Source of the DNA: Rhodospirillaceae bacterium
GTDB lineage: Bacteria; Pseudomonadota; Alphaproteobacteria; Rhodospirillales; Rhodospirillaceae
Assembly (NCBI GenBank): GCA_018666155.1
Contig: JABJAH010000007.1
Location: forward strand, 1-64,000
Reading direction: 5' to 3'
DNA: 64,000 nt
Notes under the pieces: generated by a model
Database searches by the model: none
What the model was told of the DNA's origin: nothing
What the model saw: the letters and a program-made list of their open reading frames with translations, nothing else
Shown: one piece after another, positions 43,304 to 52,024 of the stretch
Position numbering within the stretch: the stretch's first letter is position 1
Layout: each line of letters begins with the position of its first letter
Translations under genes and position numbers: made by a program

Positions 43304-44049
43304 GCGTCTAAAACCAGACCCGACGAAATATTTGTATTGGTGCCTGTCATCGAAGCCGCATGTTCCGAGCACAAGAAGAGAACAGTGCCTGCACACTCTT
43401 CGGCTGTCGCATAGTGGCCGAGTGGCAGAGCGTCCTTGAGGCCTTCATGTTGATCATCGGATAAGCGGTCGAGCATTGGCGTGTCGACGGGGCCAGGTGA
43501 GATAAGATGAACTCGAATACCGTCGGGTGCCCATTCCTTGGCGCTATATCGCGTTAAGTTGACCAACGCTGCTTTCGAAGACGCATAAGCGGCACCAGAA
43601 AGGTAACTTCCGCCATTGTAGCCGTTCGACGAGCCGCACAGAACAGCCACGCCACCGGGCTTGGTGATGTGTTTGTAGGTGTGCTTAAGCACTAGAAACG
43701 CCGACGTGAGATTTGTCGAGACGACTGTGTTCCAGTCTTCGAGTGGCATTTCATCAAGTCGGCCTTTGCCGACCATGCCAGCCATGTGGATGACATAGTC
43801 GAGCCGACCAAACTTTTCGACACAGCTTTGTACTGCTGAGGCGACCGCATCCTCGTCTGTAACCTCAAGGGTGAGAGGGAGAACACGTTTATCATCGAAA
43901 GGCACAGCCCGACGCCCGGTCGCGGCTACTTGGGCGCCGGCATCAAGCATCATACGAACAACGGCCTGACCGATGCCTCCGGTCGCGCCGGTTACGAACG
44001 CGACACGGCCAGAGGCATCAAGCAAGGCAGGAGAAGAGCCGTTGCTCAC
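43300..44049 (-). CDS. SDR family oxidoreductase
   Basis: This 249-residue classical SDR has cofactor loop VTGATGGIGQ, the N-x-x-S catalytic elements and the Y-x-x-x-K site in YASSKAAL. It has no signal. Start is GTG 44049 with a 4-bp overlap to the upstream diiron gene. It probably oxidises an alcohol or reduces a ketone in the pathway encoded by the operon. Confidence 0.9.
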   Translation of the reverse strand: MSNGSSPALLDASGRVAFVTGATGGIGQAVVRMMLDAGAQVAATGRRAVPFDDKRVLPLTLEVTDEDAVASAVQSCVEKFGRLDYVIHMAGMVGKGRLDEMPLEDWNTVVSTNLTSAFLVLKHTYKHITKPGGVAVLCGSSNGYNGGSYLSGAAYASSKAALVNLTRYSAKEWAPDGIRVHLISPGPVDTPMLDRLSDDQHEGLKDALPLGHYATAEECAGTVLFLCSEHAASMTGTNTNISSGLVLDA

Positions 44050-44771
44050 TCGGCAGCCTGAGCGACGCCCTGAACGAAGGCTTCGTTGATGCCGTCGAGC
44101 ATACGCCAGCGCATTTCTGTTGATGCGCGAACAGCAGAGATCGCCATCTTTTGCAGTTCTGGTGTTGTCGAGTACTGCGTGGTGATTTCGAGGCCGACAT
44201 GGGCGTGTTCGGCATCGCCTTCGATGTGCACATGGAAAAATTCCATATCGTCATCGGTCAGGCCCATCTTACGCATGGCATCGACATACATCGGATAAAG
44301 CGTTGGGAGTTGTCCTTCGAGGGCAACCATGATTCCAGCAGCGCCTTCAGCAAGGTGGCGAACGTTGACCATTTCCCAGATCCAGGACCGCATGGCGCGC
44401 GTTGACGGCAGCACTTTACCGTTGTGCTCGGCATTGATGAAATCGTCTTCGGTCATGCCGCAGGCCTTGCCGAATTTAACGAGGAGATTGGGGTGACGTT
44501 TCTCCGGCGTGTCGGGCATTTCTTCACCAAGAAGATTTTCCAACATGTGCTGGCGAGCCTCAAGATCATCCAAGCGGCAGAAGAACTGCGCAAACTGCTG
44601 CGGAATAGCATCGATGTAATAGAAGTGTTGCACGGCCCATTCGCCGATTTGCTTGAGGCTCAATTCGCCGTTAGCCCAAGCCACGCTGAATGGGTGTCCG
44701 CCGGAATGGACGGGACTGCGCGCGCCTTCAAGCGCTTTGTAGAAGTCTGGTTGGTTCAATAATGTAGACAT
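44046..44771 (-). CDS. heme-oxygenase-like diiron protein (TenA/PqqC/UndA fold)
   Basis: This 241-residue all-helical protein resembles the heme-oxygenase-like diiron oxidase group (PqqC, TenA, CADD). Candidate metal ligands are Glu84, His93, Glu142 or Glu152, and the cluster H-V-H-I-E-G-D-A-E-H-A-H at 180-191. Members activate oxygen for oxidative C-C or N-oxygenation reactions, and TenA relatives hydrolyse thiamin. The metal-rich C-terminal cluster favours an oxygenase. It follows the aldehyde dehydrogenase and overlaps the SDR by 4 bp. Confidence 0.75.
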   Translation of the reverse strand: MSTLLNQPDFYKALEGARSPVHSGGHPFSVAWANGELSLKQIGEWAVQHFYYIDAIPQQFAQFFCRLDDLEARQHMLENLLGEEMPDTPEKRHPNLLVKFGKACGMTEDDFINAEHNGKVLPSTRAMRSWIWEMVNVRHLAEGAAGIMVALEGQLPTLYPMYVDAMRKMGLTDDDMEFFHVHIEGDAEHAHVGLEITTQYSTTPELQKMAISAVRASTEMRWRMLDGINEAFVQGVAQAAE

Positions 44772-44819
44772 GGTCTTCTCCTAAAAGTCTTCAGTACTCG
44801 AGTGTGGGATCTTAGAAAT

Positions 44820-46340
44820 TCAGTCGCTGGCGCCCCATTTGGCCAACGGAAACGTACTCATCGGAATCGTTGTCGTTTTTTCTTCTGTGAAGAACTGCAG
44901 GCAGTCTTTGGCACTGTCGCGGCCAATGCCGGATTTCTTATAGCCACCAAACGGTGCGCGCAGTTCGCGGGTCATTGGTGTGTTGACCCAAATTGTTCCA
45001 GCGCGCATTTCCTGCGACGCTTTCATGACTGTGGGCAAGTGATCGGACCAGATGTAGCCAACCAAGCCAAACTCGGACGCATTGGCGATCGCCAGGGCTT
45101 CATCAATATCGTCGTACTTGAGGAAGGTTGCAAAGGGCCCGAAGATTTCCTCTTGGCAGACTTGAGATTCATTCGAAGTCGCCATAACGGCGGTTGGTTC
45201 TAGGTAAAGCCCAATCTCATGCCGGCTGTCGCGGGCGCCTCCAGTGAGCAGTTCGCCGCCGTCCTGCTTGGCGATATCTACAAAACTCAACACGCGATCC
45301 ATGTGGGCCCGATAGCAGAGTGGCCCGATTTCTGTATCCGCAGCCATCGGGTCACCGACTTTGATTTTCTTAGATCGGGCGACAAATTTTTCGATGAATT
45401 CATCGGCGATTGAATTCTCGACGAGGATCCGGGATCCCGCCAAGCACTGTTGGCCGTTGTTGGAGTAAATTCCCAGGATGGCGCCATCTAGAGCGCGCTC
45501 CATATCCGCCGTGGCCGTAATGATGTTCGCGGACTTGCCACCGAGTTCCAAGGCAATCGGTTTCAATCCTTCTCCGGCACGGGCAGCAATCATTGCGCCT
45601 GTTTGGGTGCCACCCGTGAAAGAAACCACATCAACTTCGGGATGGGAAACCAATGCATCGCCGGTGATATGGCCGCGTCCATTGACTAAATTCACGACGC
45701 CTTTGGGAATGTCGGTCTCGTGAATCAGTTCAACAACACGGCGTAGGGATAGGGGGGTGAATTCACTGGGTTTAAGGACGCAGGTGTTCCCGAAGGCAAT
45801 GCATGACGCGATTTTCATCGAGCAAAGCGCCAGCGGTGCGTTCCAAGGGCCAATGAGAGCGCCGACACCAACTGGCTCCCGCGTGACTACTGAAAGATAC
45901 GGTTTTGTTTGGGTATAGGCTTCACCCGAAGCCTGACTGGCGACCTCGGCAAAAAACTCGAAGTTCCATCCCGCGCGTTTCACATGCAGGCCTTTGACAT
46001 AGTTCAATGTCAGGCCAGCGTTGAGGCTTTCTAGATATGCAAGTTCATCGGCGTTCGCTGCGATCACATCCTTGATTTGCAACATGATCACTTTGCGCTC
46101 GTCGACCGACATATGCCGCCACGGCCCATTCTCGAAAGCATCGCGAGCGTTGCGCACGGCACGATCAACTTCGTCGACTGAGGCCTCGCGAAGCACTGAA
46201 ATCTGGCTCTCTGTGATTGGGCTAATGACAGGGATATCTTCCCCCGAGCCAGATGGGCTGACGGACTCGCCATCGATAAAGCTGGTGACGTGCTCGTTCA
46301 GCGTAAACTTCTTCATCATGTCTTGGGTGACTGCGTTCAT
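44820..46340 (-). CDS. NAD(P)-dependent aldehyde dehydrogenase
   Basis: This 506-residue enzyme has the nucleophile Cys in NNGQQCLAGSR and the base Glu in LELGGKSAN, with an FTGGTQTG cofactor loop. It is of the same class as the aldehyde dehydrogenase at 26023-27537 but only moderately similar. It oxidises the aldehyde made in the UbiD operon. It lies between SDR and diiron genes. Confidence 0.92.
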   Translation of the reverse strand: MNAVTQDMMKKFTLNEHVTSFIDGESVSPSGSGEDIPVISPITESQISVLREASVDEVDRAVRNARDAFENGPWRHMSVDERKVIMLQIKDVIAANADELAYLESLNAGLTLNYVKGLHVKRAGWNFEFFAEVASQASGEAYTQTKPYLSVVTREPVGVGALIGPWNAPLALCSMKIASCIAFGNTCVLKPSEFTPLSLRRVVELIHETDIPKGVVNLVNGRGHITGDALVSHPEVDVVSFTGGTQTGAMIAARAGEGLKPIALELGGKSANIITATADMERALDGAILGIYSNNGQQCLAGSRILVENSIADEFIEKFVARSKKIKVGDPMAADTEIGPLCYRAHMDRVLSFVDIAKQDGGELLTGGARDSRHEIGLYLEPTAVMATSNESQVCQEEIFGPFATFLKYDDIDEALAIANASEFGLVGYIWSDHLPTVMKASQEMRAGTIWVNTPMTRELRAPFGGYKKSGIGRDSAKDCLQFFTEEKTTTIPMSTFPLAKWGASD

Positions 46341-46395
46341 TGTGCGCTCCCTTGGGTCGTTTTTGTTAGTTGTGCATTTTTCATCGTTGACTGGG

Positions 46396-47199
46396 TCATG
46401 GCATGTAGCCGCCGCCGTTGATGTGAATCACTTGGCCGGTGATAAATCGAGCTGCATCGCCACTGAGAAAGAGAATGGGCGCGACAACGTCATCTGTGAC
46501 CGCCAGCCGCTTCATCGGCGTCGCATCGGCGTAACGTTCCGTATCAATGTGGGTGGCGTGGTTTTCATCATCGCCAGTGCGGCTGGTACCGCCTCTCAAA
46601 AAGGCGGTGTCGACAGCGCCGGGTGCGATAACGTTCACGCGAATGTCCGGCGCATTTTCATTCGCAAGAGACTTGGACAACGCAATAACACCGGCTTTAG
46701 CAGCGCCATAAGGTGCCGTGCCGGGCAAACCTTTGTAGGCCAGTCCAGAAGCCGTGTTGATGATCGCACCGCGCTCCGAGGTCTTGAGAAGAGGGAGGGC
46801 TGCGCGGGCGCACAGGAATGCAGACCTGAGATTGCCGTTTGTGATTTCGTCCCACGTTGCCGCCGTCATGTTGGCGACCGGCTCAAACTCGTTGGTGAAC
46901 CCACAGAGGTTAACCATCACATCCAAGCCACCCCACGCATCGGCCACTGAGCCGAAAGCCGCGTTAACGGACTCTTCGTCTGTCGCATCAATGGCGTGCT
47001 GCAGGCATGTTTCTGGAGGCGCATGACGTTGCAGGGATGAGGGGAGATCAAGCACCGCGACTTTTAACCCGGTTTCAAGACATGCGTTGACTAGCGCCCG
47101 CCCAATGCCGCCACACCCACCTACGATGGCCACACGGGTGCCTTCCGGCGGGCCGAGGCGCGAATAATCAAGCGCGGTTATGGCTGACGCATCCATCAT
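46396..47199 (-). CDS. SDR family oxidoreductase
   Basis: This 267-residue classical SDR has cofactor loop VGGCGGIGR, the Ser of NTASGLAY and Y-x-x-x-K in PYGAAKAG. The Asp of VLDLPS at the end of strand 2 favours NAD+. Two ATG codons open the gene (47199 and 47196). It starts one base after the small four-cysteine gene's stop. Confidence 0.9.
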   Translation of the reverse strand: MMDASAITALDYSRLGPPEGTRVAIVGGCGGIGRALVNACLETGLKVAVLDLPSSLQRHAPPETCLQHAIDATDEESVNAAFGSVADAWGGLDVMVNLCGFTNEFEPVANMTAATWDEITNGNLRSAFLCARAALPLLKTSERGAIINTASGLAYKGLPGTAPYGAAKAGVIALSKSLANENAPDIRVNVIAPGAVDTAFLRGGTSRTGDDENHATHIDTERYADATPMKRLAVTDDVVAPILFLSGDAARFITGQVIHINGGGYMP

Positions 47200-47200
47200 C

Positions 47201-47416
47201 TTATCCTGATGTCACCAGCCGCTTGGCGTCGGCTTGACTGAATTCATGATGGCACGACGGACAATGCATCTTCACTTCCGGCCGATCCAACAGTCCCGGG
47301 CCAATATGAAACCACTCATCGCATGCCGGGCATTGGGTCCAAGACGTGTTGCCCGTTTTTTCCCATGAAGCGCCTAAGCGAACCGTCTCACGGTTATTTG
47401 TCTTTGTTGCGCTCAT
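47201..47416 (-). CDS. small four-cysteine (zinc ribbon-like) protein of the UbiD operon
   Basis: This 71-residue protein has two CPxC motifs (Cys29, Cys32 and Cys52, Cys55), a classic zinc-ribbon spacing. The ATG at 47416 overlaps the UbiD stop by 4 bp, so I prefer it to a GTG at 47428. Its size and position resemble subunit D of the three-gene phenolic acid decarboxylases (VdcBCD, BsdBCD), which is a small protein with two CPxC motifs. The sequence itself is not close, so the equivalence is an inference. Confidence 0.75.
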   Translation of the reverse strand: MSATKTNNRETVRLGASWEKTGNTSWTQCPACDEWFHIGPGLLDRPEVKMHCPSCHHEFSQADAKRLVTSG

Positions 47417-48960
47417 AGGGTTGGCCACTCTGACATATCGGCTCCTGCGAGCACTTTGGCTGCATAGTCGAGCGAGTCTTGTGGGACGGTTGATCGCGGC
47501 GGCACAGGAGATGGTGCGCCGGGTCGTCCCGGCAAGGGCAGGCTGGCGTCGATTCCCATTTTAGATAGTGTTTTTGCCCCAGCCGGCGTTGAGGGATCGA
47601 GCAGTGACCCAGACAAACCATCGACCGTAAAACTATCGCGGCTCCACTGGACGCGTGTCGCTAAGGCAAACATCATTTCGGAATCGTCAAAAATGTCGAT
47701 GTCCTGATCGACGGCGATGGCCATTTTTAGACGGCGGTAGGAGAGGGCGGCCATAAGGGCATCGCGCACTTCACCCGGACCCGGATTTTCAACTTGAATA
47801 TAGCCGTGAAAGCGTCGGCCTTGGGCGGGGACGTGAACATTGGTCACGCTTGGTGCAACTTGTTTGCACAAGCCATAGACCTTGCCTTCCATCGCCATGT
47901 TGTCCGGGACCAACATGTCTGTCAGGCCAGACCCATAATCGTGATAAAGCGCGTCTTTGCGCATGGTGATGCAGGTAACGTCGACAACTGGTGCTGCCAC
48001 TTGCGGGCCCGAATAACCGGTGTACTCGCCGAAGGGACCATCCGCTTCTAGAACCTCGCGGGGGGCGTAGCCTTCAATCACGATCTCAGCGTCGGCCGGA
48101 ACCATAATCGCGTCGCCGAATGTTCGGCTGGGCGTGACGCGCAAGGGTTCGCCAAGCAGTCCACCGCACGCGCCCCAATGGCTTTCTGGGTAGTTTAACT
48201 TTGCTTGAGTTCCCATCAGTACAGCGGGGTGGTGGCCGATCCAAAACACAACGGGGCAATCTTCGCCTCTGGCCCAAAACTTACGCATATTCCGATTGTT
48301 GTGTGAGGCGGGGTACGGAAAATATGACATCCGCTTTTTCGATTTTATCCAGCAGCGCTGAATTGCCGTGTTGTCCGTCTTGGTATCCGGGTCATAGGTG
48401 GTCGCATGAGCGGCCGTCAGATAAGGACCGGGGTCTGTGACATGCTGGGTCAGAGCGGGCAGCCGGGTAAGATCAACGTCGTTGCCCTCAATGACGATTT
48501 CCTGAACCGGGGCGCTATCGCCGCTGATGATTTCTGGCGCGATTTGGCTGCCAGTTCGTTGCGCATATATGGGTGCCGCAGTTTGATGGTCGTTAATGCC
48601 AAGAGATCTGGCGACAACAGCGCGGCTGGCCGTAAGGTTGGTGACAACCGGAATATCGTTTGCCGTTCCGTCAGCCATCACAGGTTTATCAACGACAACA
48701 ATGGGCCGGCGACCGGCCTTTTCCAGCGTATATTGAAGAGCGGTAATTTCGTGGGCGACAGAAAGAGGGCCTTCCGGTCGAAAGACTGCTTGCTTCTCAG
48801 CTTCTAAAAAAGTTCGAAGATCTAGTATGGTGCCGCCCCCCTTGAGTTGCCAAAAGGTATAAAAGTATGACTTTATACTCAAGCGGAATCTTTTGACGCC
48901 CGAAACCCCAATAAATACGAAGGCATAGGGGATCATGAGGAAGCATTTGCGAACAAACAA
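47413..48960 (-). CDS. ubiD: UbiD family decarboxylase (prenyl-FMN-dependent)
   Basis: This is a roughly 480-515-residue protein of the UbiD family, which decarboxylates or carboxylates aromatic and alpha,beta-unsaturated acids using prenylated FMN. The segments IQRCWIKSKKRM, ASHNNRNMRK and ADGPFGEYTGYSG carry the conserved Arg and Glu residues of the active site. The start is doubtful: family alignment begins near the DLR at about 48822, AAGGGGGG lies just upstream and the first fitting codon is ATA, whereas ATG 48960 or 48936 would add a hydrophobic leader not known in the family. It is divergent from ubiX. Confidence 0.9.
   Translation of the reverse strand: MFVRKCFLMIPYAFVFIGVSGVKRFRLSIKSYFYTFWQLKGGGTILDLRTFLEAEKQAVFRPEGPLSVAHEITALQYTLEKAGRRPIVVVDKPVMADGTANDIPVVTNLTASRAVVARSLGINDHQTAAPIYAQRTGSQIAPEIISGDSAPVQEIVIEGNDVDLTRLPALTQHVTDPGPYLTAAHATTYDPDTKTDNTAIQRCWIKSKKRMSYFPYPASHNNRNMRKFWARGEDCPVVFWIGHHPAVLMGTQAKLNYPESHWGACGGLLGEPLRVTPSRTFGDAIMVPADAEIVIEGYAPREVLEADGPFGEYTGYSGPQVAAPVVDVTCITMRKDALYHDYGSGLTDMLVPDNMAMEGKVYGLCKQVAPSVTNVHVPAQGRRFHGYIQVENPGPGEVRDALMAALSYRRLKMAIAVDQDIDIFDDSEMMFALATRVQWSRDSFTVDGLSGSLLDPSTPAGAKTLSKMGIDASLPLPGRPGAPSPVPPRSTVPQDSLDYAAKVLAGADMSEWPTL
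48857..48878. promoter_or_regulatory. near-palindrome, candidate GntR operator and promoter of ubiD
   Basis: GTATAAAAGT (48857-48866) and ACTTTATAC (48870-48878) form an inverted repeat with one base of asymmetry. This AT-rich site lies within the reading frame upstream of the UbiD homology, 29 bp before the family's first conserved residues. It fits the GT..TA..AC half-sites of HutC-type regulators. Minus-strand -35 and -10-like boxes overlap it, so binding would block transcription. Inferred from pattern only. Confidence 0.35.
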
Positions 48961-49026
48961 CTTCTAGTTCAGAAATCCTTTACGGACTGAGGTATAGGGT
49001 CCAGCCCACACAATAGGGATGCGGGA

Positions 49027-49653
49027 ATGACACAGGCGAACCGGCTCATTATTGGAATTAGCGGCGCTTCCGGGATTGTTTACGGCATTCGGCTTCTCGA
49101 GGTGTTGCGTGACACACCTTTTGAGACCCATCTGGTTATGTCTCAGTCGGCGGAAGTGACTCTGGCTCACGAGTCAAAAATGAAGGTTGCGGGCGTCAAG
49201 GCTCTGGCCGACGTGGTGTATCCCAATGGGGATATCGGTGCGGCCATTTCATCCGGCTCATTCCAGACCGCGGGTATGGTCATCGCGCCATGTTCGATTA
49301 GGTCAGCTTCTGAAATCGCGACAGGGGTTACCTCGACCCTGCTGACACGGGCAGCCGACGTTATTCTGAAAGAGCGGCGGCGCCTTATTCTAATGGTTCG
49401 AGAGAGTCCGCTTCATACGGGACACCTCCGCACCCTGACCCACCTTTCGGAGATTGGAGCGGTGATTGCACCGCCAGTACCGGCTTTCTATTCTAAACCA
49501 ACCTCGGTTGACGATTTGGTGAACCACACCGTTGGCCGCGTCCTCGACATGTTTGGAATAGATGCTGGGTTAGTAAAGCGCTGGGGTGAACCTGGCGGGT
49601 CTGGGAAGTCTGCAAAGCGTAAGCCGACCAAGCGAGGATCAAAAACGAAATGA
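49027..49653 (+). CDS. ubiX: flavin prenyltransferase UbiX
   Basis: This 208-residue protein makes prenylated FMN for UbiD from FMN and dimethylallyl phosphate. It has the FMN loop GISGASGIVYG, PCSIRSASEIATGV and RESPLHTGHLR typical of UbiX, and a basic C-terminal tail (KRKPTKRGSKTK). The gene is divergent from ubiD and overlaps the TIGR02444 gene by 4 bp. Confidence 0.94.
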   Translation: MTQANRLIIGISGASGIVYGIRLLEVLRDTPFETHLVMSQSAEVTLAHESKMKVAGVKALADVVYPNGDIGAAISSGSFQTAGMVIAPCSIRSASEIATGVTSTLLTRAADVILKERRRLILMVRESPLHTGHLRTLTHLSEIGAVIAPPVPAFYSKPTSVDDLVNHTVGRVLDMFGIDAGLVKRWGEPGGSGKSAKRKPTKRGSKTK

Positions 49654-50210
49654 GTGAGCCAACGGGTACCGATTTCGCTAAGGGCAATCCATTTTGGGAA
49701 TTTGCTACTGAGGCCTATAGCCAACCTGGCATCGACAAGGCCTTGTTGTCTCTACAGAGCCGGATGGGTGTCGATATCAATATGGTACTGTTTTGTGTGT
49801 GGTTGGCGTACCGCGGGTCTAACGGCAATGATCTCGCCCAGCATTTAGCCAGTGCACTCAAAATGTCACGTGAATGGCAGCGTGATCTGGTCGAGCCGGT
49901 CCGTACGTGTCGGGAGAACCTCAAAGTTATAATTGATGGTCCTGACCTGATAGGGCGGAATAGAGAAGCGGCGACTGCATTGCGAGAACGGCTGAAGGCA
50001 AACGAACTCGACCTCGAGGCGCTTCAAATTATCGGACTCTATGGGTTGGTGAGTACTGGTGATCACGATGACGGGGCACCGGTTGATATCGCGACCCAAA
50101 AGGAAGACGCCCAGAATAATTTAAACGTCTACTTCGCGGCGACGGGTGTAACCCTTGATCATCTCGCGCAAAGCCACGTCTTGCGTATCTTAAACGGTGT
50201 TTTCCAGTAA
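49650..50210 (+). CDS. TIGR02444 (DUF2390) family protein
   Basis: This 186-residue helical protein has NPFWEFATEAYSQPGIDKALLSLQSRMGVDINMVLFCVWLAYRG, matching TIGR02444. In proteobacteria this family is often found beside ABC or respiratory genes and has no known function. ATG 49650 overlaps the ubiX stop by 4 bp, so it is co-translated with ubiX. A link to prenyl-FMN is only suggested by position. Confidence 0.85.
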   Translation: MSEPTGTDFAKGNPFWEFATEAYSQPGIDKALLSLQSRMGVDINMVLFCVWLAYRGSNGNDLAQHLASALKMSREWQRDLVEPVRTCRENLKVIIDGPDLIGRNREAATALRERLKANELDLEALQIIGLYGLVSTGDHDDGAPVDIATQKEDAQNNLNVYFAATGVTLDHLAQSHVLRILNGVFQ

Positions 50211-50309
50211 GCGGCTCCAACTAGAAATTCTCTACCACGGAATTTCTTCCCCATCCTATTCGACAGAGCGAGTTGACCTGACGCATAACTTTGGCTCCTC
50301 GTGGTTCGC

Positions 50310-51086
50310 TTACCAGGGGATGGCTTGGCCATCGTAGTTGACAGGTAGACCAACGGTTTCAGCATTGACGCCGTCAATGACGGTCAAAAGACCGGCGACG
50401 CTTTCATCCACGGTAATAGAGCCGGGACCGCGGAAGCCAGACGCAAATAAGAGTTCCGTTTGAACCTGTCCCGGCGCGATTAGCCCTATGACATAGCCTT
50501 CACCTTTGAGGTCGGCGTGCATCGCCCGCATCGCCATGTTCACCGCTGCTTTTGACATACGATAGCCGTAGAATCGGCCTAGCCGTTGGGTCAGTGCCAT
50601 AGAGCCGAGCCCCGATGTCATGGTCAGAATCTTTTTCTGTTTGCTAGCCGCGACATGGGGCAGGAAGGCCTTAGCCATTTTCATCGGGCCGTAAACGTTG
50701 ACGTCCATGATGAATTTGATTTCGTCGTAATCGATATTTTGTGCGTTCTGCTTTTCGACGTCGCCAAGGACACCGGCATTGTTGAGCAGAACATCGATCG
50801 GGGTACCTTCGTATTGGACGGCTAACGCCGCGATTTCTGAGTCATCCGTGACGTCCAACTCGTCAACAGTCAGGTTGTCATACTTGGCGTCTAACGCATT
50901 GAGTTCATCTGCTCGCTCAGGGCTGCGAGCCGTTGCGATGACGCGCCAGCCGCGTTCGGCATAAGCTTCAGCCAGCCCTAAGCCAATGCCACGGTTTGAG
51001 CCAGTGATGAGAATAGTCTCGGCGTTCGCCAAGCCAGGTAAAATCACGGCAAGCATGATCAGAGACGATTGAACGAGTTTCAGCAT
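50310..51086 (-). CDS. secreted C-factor/sniffer-like SDR, copy 1
   Basis: This 258-residue protein carries a Sec signal (MLKLVQSSLIMLAVILPGLANA) and then TILITGSNRGIGLG, the cofactor loop of the C-factor/carbonyl reductase sniffer-like SDR group. N-N-A-G and Y-x-x-x-K (YRMSK) are intact, so the active site looks functional. The C-terminus ends D-G-Q-A-I-P-W, similar to all copies of the array. ATG 51086 was chosen over a longer frame because the signal begins there. Confidence 0.85.
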   Translation of the reverse strand: MLKLVQSSLIMLAVILPGLANAETILITGSNRGIGLGLAEAYAERGWRVIATARSPERADELNALDAKYDNLTVDELDVTDDSEIAALAVQYEGTPIDVLLNNAGVLGDVEKQNAQNIDYDEIKFIMDVNVYGPMKMAKAFLPHVAASKQKKILTMTSGLGSMALTQRLGRFYGYRMSKAAVNMAMRAMHADLKGEGYVIGLIAPGQVQTELLFASGFRGPGSITVDESVAGLLTVIDGVNAETVGLPVNYDGQAIPW

Positions 51087-51123
51087 TAGGTGCGAGTCCT
51101 TTGGTTTTTGGTATGAGCGGGAT

Positions 51124-51906
51124 CTACCAGGGCAACGTATCGCCTGTGTAAATAATGTACTGGCCGGTCGTTTCGGGCCCGAGGTTCTCAATGTTGCGAA
51201 TAACGGCGGTGACACTTTGCTCCGTTGAAATGCCACGGCCACCGGCACCAGCCTGTTCAAGGAGGCGCGTGTTAACCATACCGGGAGCAAGAATGCCGAC
51301 CCAAATGCCCCGATCCGCTAGCTCAACCGCTAAAGCGCGATAACCCATGTTAATCGCAGTTTTAGACATCCGATAAAGATAGAGAGACTGGAAGAATGGC
51401 GACTGACGCACGTTAGCTAGAGAGGCCGTGCCAGAGGTGATCACGCCTATTTTTTTCTGGTCGCTGGCTGCGACATGTTCAAGAAATGCTTCGGCCATCT
51501 TCATCGGGGCCATGGCGTTGGTTTTGTAGACCCGCTCCATTGATTCAAAGTCGATATTTCCGATGGTTTGCACATCTGTACCGCCACCAAGAATGCCGGC
51601 ATTGTTCAGTAGAACATCGATCGGTGTGCCTTCTAACTCTGCGGCCAATGCGTCGATGGCGTCGAAGTCAGATACATCGAGAGCAATGACACGCAAGTTG
51701 TCATACTGAGCATCAAGAGCGTTGAGTTCGTCGTCATCATTCGGTGTGCGGCTTGTCGCGATGACTGTCCAGCCTAGTTCCGAATACTGCTTAGCAAATT
51801 CAAGCCCAATCCCGCGGTTAGATCCGGTGATGAGAACCGTCGCCGCATTTGCGATTAAGCTTGAAAAAATCGATACGAAAGCTGCCGCGAAAATGGCGAA
51901 ACGCAT
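51124..51906 (-). CDS. secreted C-factor/sniffer-like SDR, copy 2
   Basis: This 260-residue protein has a signal peptide ending IANA, then TVLITGSNRGIGLEF. The active site is YRMSK. A shared motif of the array, H-V-A-A-S-D-Q-K-K, precedes the catalytic Ser strand (VITSGTASL). The C-terminus is YTGDTLPW. It lies 37 bp upstream of copy 1. Confidence 0.85.
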   Translation of the reverse strand: MRFAIFAAAFVSIFSSLIANAATVLITGSNRGIGLEFAKQYSELGWTVIATSRTPNDDDELNALDAQYDNLRVIALDVSDFDAIDALAAELEGTPIDVLLNNAGILGGGTDVQTIGNIDFESMERVYKTNAMAPMKMAEAFLEHVAASDQKKIGVITSGTASLANVRQSPFFQSLYLYRMSKTAINMGYRALAVELADRGIWVGILAPGMVNTRLLEQAGAGGRGISTEQSVTAVIRNIENLGPETTGQYIIYTGDTLPW

Positions 51907-52024
51907 TTTGAATCCCTTGAATGATTAGACTTGTGTACTGGTCAGACCTTAGCGCTGGTTAAGAGAGAACCGTGCGTTCCTAGACTGAATGACCACAGTG
52001 CGGCGTGGCGACTATGTCACTGAT

